NCBI RefSeq assembly: GCF_047496725.1
Contig: NC_132975.1
Location: forward strand, 2,125,501-2,189,500
DNA: 64,000 nt
Direction of reading: 5' to 3'
Origin: Anoplolepis gracilipes
Taxonomy: Eukaryota; Arthropoda; Insecta; Hymenoptera; Formicidae
The translations under genes and the position numbers were made by a program. Shown here piece after piece: positions 9,871-18,633 of this stretch. A model generated the notes under the pieces. The model searched no databases and was not told the DNA's origin. It saw only the letters and a list, made by a program, of their open reading frames with translations. The first letter of the stretch is position 1. The number at the start of each line of letters is the position of its first letter.

Positions 9871-11045
9871 CTGTTCAAAATTATCTCCATTGGCTTGAAT
9901 ACATAATTCCAACCTATTTTCGAAGTGCCTAACCGTTTTGAGTAAGACAGCTCACGGTATATTTGCGCAAGCTACTCTTATTTTCTCTATCATATCTTCT
10001 CTAGTTGTAGGCGCATGCTCATAAACCACATTTTTAATATACCCCCCATAAATAAAAATCAAGTAAAGTTAGATCAGGTGATCGTGGAGGCCATGCGATG
10101 GCCCCTCGTCCCCAATCCATCTGCCATTGTATTCTCGATCTAGATAAGCTCTCAGTATTGCCGCATAATGAGGTGGCGTCCCGTCCATTTGTATCCACAT
10201 TCTTTGACGTGTATGAAAATCAACGTCTTTAAACAATTGTGGTAAATGATCCCTGAGAAGTTCCAAAAAATTTACACTATTAACATTTCCTTCAAAGAAA
10301 TAAGGACCAATCAAGAAACCATTTATAATACCACACCAAACATTCACACTCAAGCGATGTTGATTATCTTCTTGTCTATGCCAATGTGGGTTAACATCCG
10401 ACCAATAATGGCAATTATGTCTATTCAATTCACCATTATTTTTGAACGTCGATTCATCAGAGAACATAACATAATAGAAGAAATCGGCATCAGAAATAGA
10501 ATAGAAGAAATTCGGATCATCTGTTGTGTCCATTGACAAAATTGTACACGCAACGGCATATCTGCTTGAGTAAGAGTTTGTGTTAACGTGATATGGTAAG
10601 GATGGTACTTCATTTTCTTCAAAATTCTTAAGATCGTTGTTCTCGGGATACCAATTTCTCTAGCCATAATACGACTACTTGTATGAGGATTAAGATGAAT
10701 GAATGCCAAGATAACGTGCACACGCACATCATCTTCATCATACTCATGATGTGCTCTTTGACGTTCTAAACGGCCTTGGCGAGCTCTTAGTTCGAGGTCC
10801 CGAATTGTAGTATGATTCGGATGTTGTTCTCTTTCGGGGTAACGATTCCGGTAAACTCGCGAAGCTTCATGATAATTTAGTTGACATTCTCCGAACAAGG
10901 AGAATATCAACAATCTCTGAGGGACGATAATCAGCCATGGGTATTGTCGGCAGACGTAAGCCTCTGATTGTGAGTAATAAAGTTTGATACTCCGATCAAC
11001 AGTGGAAGAGATTTTCGTAATCAATTGATTCCTAAATAGTGACAA
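9862..11045 (-). pseudogene. IS630/Tc1-mariner-type transposase with DUF4817 HTH
   Basis: Minus-strand frames encode a transposase of the insect group with an N-terminal DUF4817 helix-turn-helix domain and a DDE_3-like catalytic domain. The N-terminal part (11045-10425) includes YHEASRVYRNRYPERE and RIMAREIGIPRTTILRILKK. After a frameshift near 10535 the catalytic part has MFSDESTF (first acid), SVNVWCGIINGF, IQMDGTPPHYA (second acid) and RAYLDREYNGRWIGD. A second shift near 10100 leads to WPPRSPDLTLLDFYLWG, with the third acid. An in-frame TGA (9952-9954) interrupts the C-terminal helix (VLLKTVRHFENRLELCIQAN) before the natural stop at 9862-9864. Two frameshifts and one stop make it inactive. 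The element's own inverted repeats flank it. Confidence 0.8.
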
Positions 11046-11199
11046 ATAAATTTTCTGGTCGATATTTTCTTTGGAAACAATAGAGGGTATATTATTTCAA
11101 AAATAGACTATTTGAGACGAGTAGAACATCAAGAACAATCAAGGGATCAATCAGGTTTGTACTTCTGCGAACAGGATTTGTAGTAATCGTCTACATGGG

Positions 11200-11510
11200 T
11201 CGATTATCTGTGTGTGTGTAAATGTGGGATGTGTATGTATAAGTGTATGTGAGGTATGTGTGTGTATGTATAAGTGTATGTGAGGTATGTGTATGTGTGT
11301 ATATAGGTTATGTGTGAATGTATGCGGAATGTTTGTGTATGTGTGTGGAGTGTTCGTGTGGTGTGTGTGAGAGCATATAAAGTGTGTGTACATGCGTGTA
11401 GGTTATGTCACATAACCTATGTGTGAATGTGTGTGGAATATGTGTGTAGGGTGTGTGCAAGTGTATGTAAAGTGTGTGTACGTGCGCGTGTGTGTGTAGG
11501 GTATGGAGCA
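11200..11510. repeat. GT-rich minisatellite
   Basis: GTGTATGTATAAGTGTATGT-like units with TGTGTG interruptions span about 300 bp inside the mariner-related element, next to the right subterminal repeats. Open frames here (poly-His/Thr) are repeat artefacts. Confidence 0.75.
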
Positions 11511-12002
11511 TGTTCGAATCTTACCTTTACTGGCTGCATCATGCTCAGATCTTGCCTTCACTGGCTGGATCATGTTCCGGTCTTGCCTTGACCGGTTAGA
11601 TCATATCCAAATCTTGCCTTGACTAGTTGAATCATGTAAGATAAGACTATCGGAAAGTGAATATTTTACGAGATATTTTGAATTTTTTTAAACTGCAAAT
11701 TTGGAGCTATATAACTCGAAAAGTACTCAATGAAGAAACATTTGATTATAGTGTTTTGGAAAGCTTTCGAGGTCAGCTACAAGAATATATAATAAAAAAT
11801 AGGGGATGCCATTTAAAAAAATTGAGGTGACCTTCATGTGACCTTCAAATAATTCTTCAAGGTCAAACCAATGGTACCATCTTACGGCCCCCTCAAAACC
11901 AAACAACTTTTGTTTGAAACATTTTTCTCTCCCGGGCTTGGTTTTCGAGATATTCGACTGGATGGATTAAAATGGTCCACCCTGTATATATATATATACA
12001 GG

Positions 12003-12018
12003 GTTTTATGAAATTAAT

Positions 12019-12069
<51 letters not shown>

Positions 12070-12096
12070 ATAATAATATTAATTTCATAAAATCTC
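12003..12096. repeat. Perfect hairpin around an (AT)n/(ATT)n tract
   Basis: GGGTTTTATGAAATTAATAT and its complement near 12077-12096 enclose (ATT)n and (AT)n repeats that are themselves self-complementary. The whole segment is one long palindrome, starting next to the right end of the mariner-related element. Confidence 0.65.
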
Positions 12097-12545
12097 ATTA
12101 TTTCTATTAATATTCTGTTACTTGGCATTGTGCAAGGGCCTCATTATGGGCCGAACGTTACTTCATAAAACGTGTGAGTAATATGTTGATAACATGTAAG
12201 TAAAGTAGGACAACTGCGTTCTTTTTGAACGTGTCGTATAGGCATACGGTGGTTCACAGCGAGTGACACACTATAGTGATAAGGAAATTCTTTCGATCGA
12301 CAGACAAAACAAAACGATAAGACAATTCTTGCGATAAACGGATAAAGCAGAGTGGGCAATTCATTATTGCTGAGGCAACGGGCCAAGTAGCATTAATCGT
12401 AGCCAGTAAATTTTACTATAGTCAATAATTTTTATTGTAGTGAATAATTCTGATAAAATAAGTGATTTTTTAAAAAAGGGATTCTTATTATGATGCCCAC
12501 AACAAACGCAGCCTATGTCCTACATTACCTATATATGTTATCAAC
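12097..12545. other. Unannotated spacer
   Basis: No gene or repeat was recognised between the hairpin and the foldback element. An 80-codon minus frame (12144-12386) shows no motif. Confidence 0.4.
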
Positions 12546-13280
12546 ATATCACCCACAGGAGCGTCCGAAATGCTCACGTTCAAAATGGCCATGGTTAAAT
12601 TTGACCACGTTCGAAACGGCCACGTTCGAAACAACCACGTTCGGAATGGCCACATGTTCGTAATGGCCACGTTCGAAACGGACACGTTCGAAACGACCAC
12701 GTTCGTAATGGCCACGTTCGTAATGACCACGTTCGAAATGGTCACGTTCGTAATGGCCACACGTTCGAAATGGCCACGTTCAGAATGGCCACGGTCCTGA
12801 TTGACCACGTTAATATTGACCACAGTCCCGATTGACCATGTAAATATTGACCACACACGCGCGCGCACACACACGCACACGCACACACACACACAGGGGG
12901 TGTAAGGGGGGGCCTCCGGCCCTCCCCCTCCCGCACCCACCTCGCTTCGTGTAGAAAGTTGCAAACCTATGTGAACGTTGCCTTGTCTTGCAACATACAT
13001 TGCACGTATGTCAATATTAACGTGGTCAATCGGGACCGTGGCCATTCCGAACGTGGCTGTTTCAAACGTAGCCATTACGAACGTGTGGACATTCCGAACG
13101 TGGCCATTTCGAACGTGGCCGTTTCGAACGTGGCCGTTCCGAACGTGGCCATTATGAACGTGGCCGTTTCGAACGTGGCCATTACGAACGTATGGCCATT
13201 CCAAATGTGGTCGTTTCAATCGTGACCGTTTCGAATGTGGTCAAATTTAACCGTGGCCATTTCGAACGTGGACAAATTAT
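12546..13280. mobile_element. Foldback element with modular 15-bp arms
   Basis: The left arm (12557-12850) is made of ACGTTCGNAATGGCC-type units. The right arm (13005-13272) is made of the complementary GGCCATTNCGAACGT units, so the two arms are inverted arrays. The left end reads ACAGGAGCGTCCGAAAT. The inner arm ends also pair (GACCACGTTAATATTGACC against GTCAATATTAACGTGGTC). The central 150 bp (12855-13004) has a CA/CG tract and a C-rich block and no coding frame. Apparent 243- and 88-residue proteins are repeat translations. The design matches the foldback (FB) class, which often lacks a transposase. Confidence 0.8.
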
Positions 13281-13440
13281 ATCCACTCGTTACCCACATG
13301 TCAAAATTCTCATGCAGCGCCTCACTGCTATAAATCAATGAACTAGAAGGCGTGAAAAATGGTCTCGTAAGCTAGAAATGACAGCCCAATTTATGTTGCA
13401 ACCTACGTCGTAATTATTTGCTTTTTGCTAGTGTTGTGAT

Positions 13441-13795
13441 GTGCAACGTATTTATGAAACTTGTGAAAATGTACAGCTGTCAAGCTGTGTAAGGAATAAA
13501 CTGTGTAAAGTAACATTTTCCTCTCCTTTCGACAGCTGTCAAATTGCGTGTTTTTCCGCATTTCAAGGGTTCATTTCGGACTCAATTTACAGTTATTTAT
13601 CAATTGTCAGGAGAAAAGATTACCAGCCGTACATTTTTACAGGTGTGCTGAAGAGATTGGTAGTATTATTTCTTTGAAATATGTTTTTATTTACATGTCA
13701 GTTGTAACATAAATCAGGGTGTCATTTCTCGCTATTTCTCGCTTGTGACGTCACGATTTCAATATGACCGCGGTGACTACTCGGGAGCCTTAATT
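13441..13795. repeat. Dispersed repeat shared with 49.1-49.4 kb
   Basis: From about 13535 to 13795 the sequence parallels 49140-49378 in the same orientation: TTGCGTGTTTTTCCGC, then TTTACAGTTATTTATCAA, and at the end CCGCGGTGACTACTCGGGAG against CCGCGGTGAGTACTTGGGAA. Identity is moderate with small gaps. Neither copy has a long common reading frame. It is an unclassified interspersed repeat. Confidence 0.5.
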
Positions 13796-13801
13796 AAAAA
13801 C

Positions 13802-14088
13802 CACAGACTTCTATATATAACTAGACTGCTAACTCCGGCAAAATACATAACCCTAAAAAGTATGTACAAAACTTATGTGTATGCGTCATCATTAGTAGGA
13901 TGACAGTCACGCTGATTGGTTGAATTTAAAGCAATGTCACTCACAAACGAGTTTTTTATAGCAGCTATATTACATATCTATCACCTCCTTTTCTCTATCC
14001 TACTAATGTTGTACATATTTTTTGGGGTCACTTTTTAGGTCTAATATATAAGGAAGTTAGCAGTCTAGTTATAGTATAGAAGTCTGTG
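13802..14088. mobile_element. hAT-like MITE with 8-bp target duplication
   Basis: Terminal inverted repeats run CACAGACTTCTATA...ACTAGACTGCTAACT at the left and the complement ending GAAGTCTGTG at the right. The bases immediately outside are TTAAAAAC on both sides, an exact 8-bp direct duplication as made by hAT-type transposases. The interior has no coding capacity. It appears to have landed in the TTAATTAAAAACGCTC motif that other MITEs of this region carry. Confidence 0.7.
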
Positions 14089-14108
14089 TTAAAAACGCTC
14101 AGCGAACG

Positions 14109-14150
<42 letters not shown>

Positions 14151-14152
<2 letters not shown>

Positions 14153-14441
14153 AAGTGTCCGGTAATAATCGCCCCACCTCTCTAGGACTAATAGAGCAGC
14201 TCATACTGAACAAAAAAGTCCTTTACCATTTTGCGATTTGCACAATAATTATTAAAATATTAATTAAAAACGCTCAGCGTGTGAGCGCGCGCCGTATATA
14301 GCACTCAGCATATGCTGAGCGTTTTTAATTAATATTTTAATAATTATTGCGCAAATCGCAAAATGGTAGAGGACTTTTCTGTTCAGTTTGATCTGCTCTA
14401 TCTGCTCTAGAGAGGTGGAGCGGTAATTACCGGACACCCTG
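14151..14441. mobile_element. Palindromic MITE, family A (GTGTCCGGTAAT)
   Basis: A nearly full-length palindrome of 291 bp: arms carry GTGTCCGGTAATAATCGCCC and the complement GGTAATTACCGGACACCCTG, with AAAACGCTCAGCG near the centre. TA dinucleotides flank it and a long (TA)n lies on the left. A second copy is nested at 15650-15940. Confidence 0.75.
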
Positions 14442-14608
14442 TATAATTAATATAAATTATTTAGACCGCAATTTTTTAAATAAGATTCAAATTCTTTTTC
14501 TGTTTTGTATATAATAAAATTTTATTTTATGTAATTAATCAATTTTAAGTAAAACATGATAAAATTATATAAATTATATACATATATATATATATATATA
14601 TAAATATA

Positions 14609-15044
14609 CAGAGTGTCCCCGAATTGCCAGATCAACTTTCGTGGGTAGATAGAGCGCGTTAAACTGAAAGCAAAAGTCTTATATCATTTTACTAAATTTG
14701 CAATAATTAATGAGATATAAATTAATAAAGATCGGCCAATCCGTGCCAGTATAGGCACGCGGTAAGACATAAACGCAGCGCGCACTGTACGTGTCTTTCA
14801 GTACGCTCTTTGTACGTCCTTTGTAGAGCGCTCCGCCTACTGTCTCGTCGCACGCCTAGTATCAAGTAATAAGTAGGAGGCTTCTTCGCGCCGCGCGCTT
14901 ATACTAGCACGGATTGGCCGATCTTTATTAATTTATATTTCATTAATTATTGTGAATTTAGCAAAATGATATAAGACTTTTGTTTTCAGTTTAACATGCT
15001 CTATCTACCCACGAGAGTTGATATGGCAATTCGGGGACACCCTG
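14609..15044. mobile_element. Palindromic MITE, family B (GTGTCCCCGAATT)
   Basis: The left arm begins CAGAGTGTCCCCGAATTGCC and the right arm ends TTCGGGGACACCCTG. Both contain GTGGGTAGATAGAGC and the AGATCGGCCAATCC inner motif. TA flanks both ends. A close relative lies in the last PRPF8 intron (45972-46315). Non-coding. Confidence 0.8.
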
Positions 15045-15359
15045 TATATAAATATTATTAAATAAATTATATAAATGTATATATATATATATATACACAT
15101 ATATATAACTTATATAATTTTATCATTTTTTACTTAAAATTGATTAATTACATAAAATAAAATTTTATTATATACAAAACAGAAAAAGAATTTTAATCTT
15201 ATTTAAAAAATTGCGGTCTTAATTCATTGGCCACTAAATCAATATGTCTCCTGCTTGACCCAACGCACTCATTGGTTATTAGAGATGGATGCGCAACAGC
15301 ACACCTTGTTTTCCTTCCACCATGGTACGGCCCACGATCTAGCCGCGAAAAGCGCGCAC

Positions 15360-15493
15360 TTATTCGCTGAGTATTTTTAATTAATATTTTAATAAATATT
15401 GTGAAAATCGCAAAATGGTAAAGGACTTTTCTGTTCCGTTTAATGTGTTCTACCTGTTCACGAACGTTGATTCAATCTTTATGGGACACCCTG
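15360..15493. mobile_element. Half MITE (right arm only)
   Basis: TTTTTAATTAATATTTTAAT followed by ATCGCAAAATGGTAAAGGAC and the terminal GGGACACCCTG is one arm of the same general MITE group as its neighbours. The opposite arm is missing. Confidence 0.55.
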
Positions 15494-15505
15494 TGTATGT
15501 ATATA

Positions 15506-16089
15506 CAGGGTGTCTCATAACTAACGAGCCAACGCTCGTGAACGGATAGAATACAGTGAACAAAAAAGTATTAGGTTATTTTGCGATTTTTGCAATAATT
15601 ATTAAAATATTAATCAAAAACGCTTAGCGAACAATAATATACATATGTACAAGATGTCCGGTAATAATCGCCCCACCTCTCTAGGGCTGATAGAGCAGGT
15701 CAAACTAAACATAAAAGTCCTGTATCATTTTCCGATTTTCGCAATAATTATTAAAATATTAATTAAAAACACTCAGCGTATGAGCGCGCGCCGCATACAG
15801 CGCTCAGCATACCCTGAGCGTTTTTAATTAATAGTTCAATAATTATTGTGCTAATCGCAAAATGATACAGGACTTTTATGTTCAATTTGACCTGCTCTAT
15901 CTGCCCCAGAGAGTTGGGGCGATTATTACCGGACATTTTGTAGATATGTATAATATTGTTCGCTAAGCGTTTTTAATTAATATTTTAATAATTATTGCGA
16001 AAATCGCAAAATGACTTAATACTTTTTTGTTTAGTTCACTATACTCTACCCACTTACGAGCGTTGGCTCATTAGTTATGAGACACCCTG
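15506..16089. mobile_element. Palindromic MITE, family C, split by a nested MITE
   Basis: Outer arms 15506-15649 and 15941-16089 pair with each other: CAGGGTGTCTCATAACTAAC at the left, TAGTTATGAGACACCCTG at the right, and AACGCTTAGCGAACAATAAT against its complement at the centre. A family A element occupies 15650-15940, exactly at the middle. Confidence 0.8.
15650..15940. mobile_element. Family A MITE nested in family C MITE
   Basis: CAAGATGTCCGGTAATAATC at the left and TATTACCGGACATTTTG at the right mark a second copy of the 14151-14441 family, 291 bp long and flanked by TA. Its insertion split the family C element, so family A was active later at this site. Confidence 0.8.
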
Positions 16090-16091
16090 TG

Positions 16092-16099
<8 letters not shown>

Positions 16100-16155
<56 letters not shown>
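16100..16155. repeat. (TA)n microsatellite
   Basis: About 50 bp of uninterrupted TA, one of many next to TA-targeting elements in this window (others at 14111-14150, 16990-17037, 19965-19979, 22100-22136, 44888-44911, 45921-45970, 63826-63856). Confidence 0.8.
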
Positions 16156-16158
<3 letters not shown>

Positions 16159-16660
16159 GTTTTTTCATTAAACACTTTTCGAGTTATAAGGCTTCAAAGT
16201 TGCAATATTTTGACATAAAATACAAGATATCTCGTAAAATATTTCATTTTTCGATGATCTTATCCTAATATTTTTATGCAGAAAATAATGAGACGAATCA
16301 ATTGGTGTAAAGAAAACACATAGTTATCTTTAAGAAAAAATCTGAATTTGCTACTAGCAGTTACACATTTTTACTTTAACATGCAACTTTGAAGCCTTAT
16401 AACTCGAAAAGTGTTTAATGAAAAAACATTTTATTATAGTGTTTTGGAAAGCTCTCGAGATAAGCTACAAGAATATGCAATAATATATAGGGTGTTCCAT
16501 TTAAAAAAATTGAGGTGACCTTCAAATAACTCTTTAAGGTCAAACCAATGGTACCATCTTATGGCCCCCTCAAAACGATACAACTTTTGTCTGAAACGTT
16601 TTTGTCTAAAACTTATGGATTGAGATATTTCAGTGGAAAGATTAAAATGACTTACTCTGT
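16156..16660. mobile_element. Truncated palindromic relative of the 47.8-kb element
   Basis: Inner arms (CGAGTTATAAGGCTTCAAAG at the left and CTTTGAAGCCTTATAACTCG at the right) enclose a centre with AATAATGAGACGAATCAATT. The right arm then continues through GGTACCATCTTATGGCCCCC to a TTACTCTGTATA end. The left arm lacks its outer 300 bp. The sequence matches the arms of 47815-48806 and, more distantly, 9173-11984. Confidence 0.7.
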
Positions 16661-16990
16661 ATATAGAAGTCTGTGGTTTGAGTCTATAGCATACAAGTTT
16701 CAGTTCTGTGGAGAAAGTTGTTTTGCAAATTTCAGAATATGAAGGGCTTTCTATACGTCTCATAAAAAAGTTTTATTATAAACTCACATTCACATGTTTT
16801 AATTACAATAAATTGGTTAAAATATTATTTTTATTAATAATAAATTGTTTTTTATGAATTTATTACCTCTTTTCTAATGTGAAAGAATTGGAGCTGATAA
16901 GAATTTTTCAGCTTATTTCTATTTTAATATATGCATACAAAATTTATAGAATTTATAGAAATTTAGTTAGATTATTTTATTGATTACAGC

Positions 16991-17037
<47 letters not shown>

Positions 17038-17178
17038 TTTATTTATTGTTTAAAAATTTCCAAATTTAATTCTTGTGCTAAATAATATAATGTAAAAATT
17101 TGAATAATTAGAATATCAATCATTTATGCAGAATATTGTTTAAAGATTTCTTTCATAAAAGAAAAAAACATATATATA
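16661..17178. other. AT-rich spacer, no gene
   Basis: AT-rich sequence with a (TA)n tract at about 16990-17037. No coding motif or element boundary was seen. Confidence 0.5.
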
Positions 17179-17595
17179 CAGGGTGTCTCAAAATGACCGT
17201 ATCACCTCTCATGTATGGATAGACCGGATCAAACTGAGCAAAAAAGTTCTATCGTTTTGCGATTTTCGGAATAATTATTGAGAAATTAATTTAAAAATGT
17301 CGACCAATTCGCGCAAGTATCAACCCGCTGCAAAAAGAACGGCCCATCACTAGGCTAATCAATAGGCGCGCGTGACAATAACTGCTTCGCGGTTACTAAG
17401 CCCGCGTCTAGCAATCGGCCTAGCGGTGGACCATCCTTTTCGCGACGCGCTGATAATCGCGTCAGATTCACCGATCTTTATAAATTAATTTCTCAATAAT
17501 TATTGCGAAAATCGCAAAATGTAGAGGACTTTTCTATTGAATTCAACCCGCTCTATCTGCACCAAGAGGTGGTACGGTCATTTTGAGGCACCCTG
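17179..17595. mobile_element. Palindromic MITE, family D
   Basis: The left arm starts CAGGGTGTCTCAAAATGACC and the right arm ends GGTCATTTTGAGGCACCCTG. The inner motif GACCAATTCGCGCAAGTATC faces its diverged complement. TA flanks. A half copy lies at 6600-6765. Non-coding. Confidence 0.75.
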
Positions 17596-18630
17596 TGTAT
17601 ATACATATATATATACAGTCTATCTAATAAGAGGATGACTGACATAATTTCGAAATTATACAATAAAAAAATTACACTAATATTATTAAAATATACTAAA
17701 TTTAAATTTAATTAGTACTATGACGTTTTCATATTGATAAGTCATTTAATTGTCGTTGTTATCAATGTGGCATTTCTTGATATTCTAGGCAAATTTTTAA
17801 GAAATTTACAACAGCCTCTCGAGACTGATGTAAAAATTCTATATTAAAAAATCTGTGAAATTAATTTTTTTCAATTAATTGTTTCCATTATCTTTTCTAT
17901 GAACTGTAGCTTCATATTTCCTTAGACATTATCAATTGAAGTTGGATAATAGTAATCAATCAATTTATCATTTTACGTATTTAAATATGTTACGAACACA
18001 TCGGCAACGTATCGTGAACTGTGATTTTCTTCTAGAAGAATCACAATACGAGCACAATTTATCTCAGATAAATGATGCAGAGACATATTTAAATAAGTTT
18101 TTTTCACAAAGCCAACTAGAGTAACTGAAGCTTTATCAATAACGCGTCGTACAGGAAGGATCTTATTATTTAATTATTCAAGAATTTTTGATGTAACAAT
18201 TTCTAGATAAAAATTTTGATCACGCTCTTGCTAGACAGACTGTGGTGTGTATATGTGTGTGTGTATACATATATACATATACATACATACATACATGTAT
18301 ACATATATACATATACATACATACATACACATACAAGCAAACATCTACACACAAGAATTTTTGTGTAATAATCACAAAGTATTATATAACAAAATAAACG
18401 TATATTTAAAAGCATGTTCAAAAGGAATAGATTTACTTAATATTCTATATGTGATTTATTTAATATCAAATAAAATATGTGCTTCTATTGTAAACCGAAA
18501 CTGCAGAAATGAAAAATATAACATATTCCTGATATTTTTACATTACCTCATTTTTCTTACTATAAAAACAATTTATATTTATCTACATGTTGCAATAAAA
18601 GTTTATTTGTAATTATCCTATGTCTGTTAA
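17596..18630. other. Spacer downstream of VMP1 with an orphan ORF
   Basis: At 17936-18124 a 62-codon plus-strand frame (ending FFSQSQLE) follows a possible splice acceptor (TTTCCTTAG at about 17915-17923). I do not recognise the peptide and found no neighbouring exons, so it may be chance. A TACA/TATA repeat (18247-18345) follows. No other gene was seen. Confidence 0.35.
18602..18607 (-). terminator. Polyadenylation signal of VMP1
   Basis: AATAAA on the minus strand (TTTATT on plus), 27 bases beyond the VMP1 stop codon. The short distance suggests a very short 3' UTR; other signals could exist further on. Confidence 0.5.
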
Positions 18631-18633
18631 GTT

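Larger units (their letters stand above)
9173..11984. mobile_element. Tc1/mariner-related transposon with long TIRs
   Basis: The element starts CAGGATGGACCATTTTAATC at 9173 and ends with the complement (ATGGTCCACCCTG) at 11984, flanked by TA on both sides. Inverted arms of about 350 bp (9173-9530 and 11640-11984) match almost throughout. Inside the arms lie 31-bp tandem repeats: about ten and a half copies on the left (9531-9870), about four on the right (11517-11640). Between them are a minus-strand transposase pseudogene and a GT-rich minisatellite. Shorter relatives of the arms occur at 16156-16660, 20270-20460 and 47815-48806. TA target duplication and CAGGG-type ends fit the Tc1/mariner superfamily. 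Confidence 0.8.

Noticed and set aside
11151..11511. His/Thr-rich frames (THTHPTFTHT)
   Set aside because: They come from the GT-rich minisatellite read on the minus strand.
12488..13219. A 243-codon minus-strand open frame across the foldback element
   Set aside because: It translates the 15-bp units (HVRNGHVRNG repeats) and then the CA tract. A 15-bp unit is a multiple of three, so frames stay open by construction. There is no domain or start context.
14101..17640. A CRISPR-like array from regularly repeated AAAACGCTCAGCG and AATCGCAAAATG words
   Set aside because: The words are arms of palindromic MITEs in a eukaryotic genome. Spacing is irregular and there are no spacers or cas genes.
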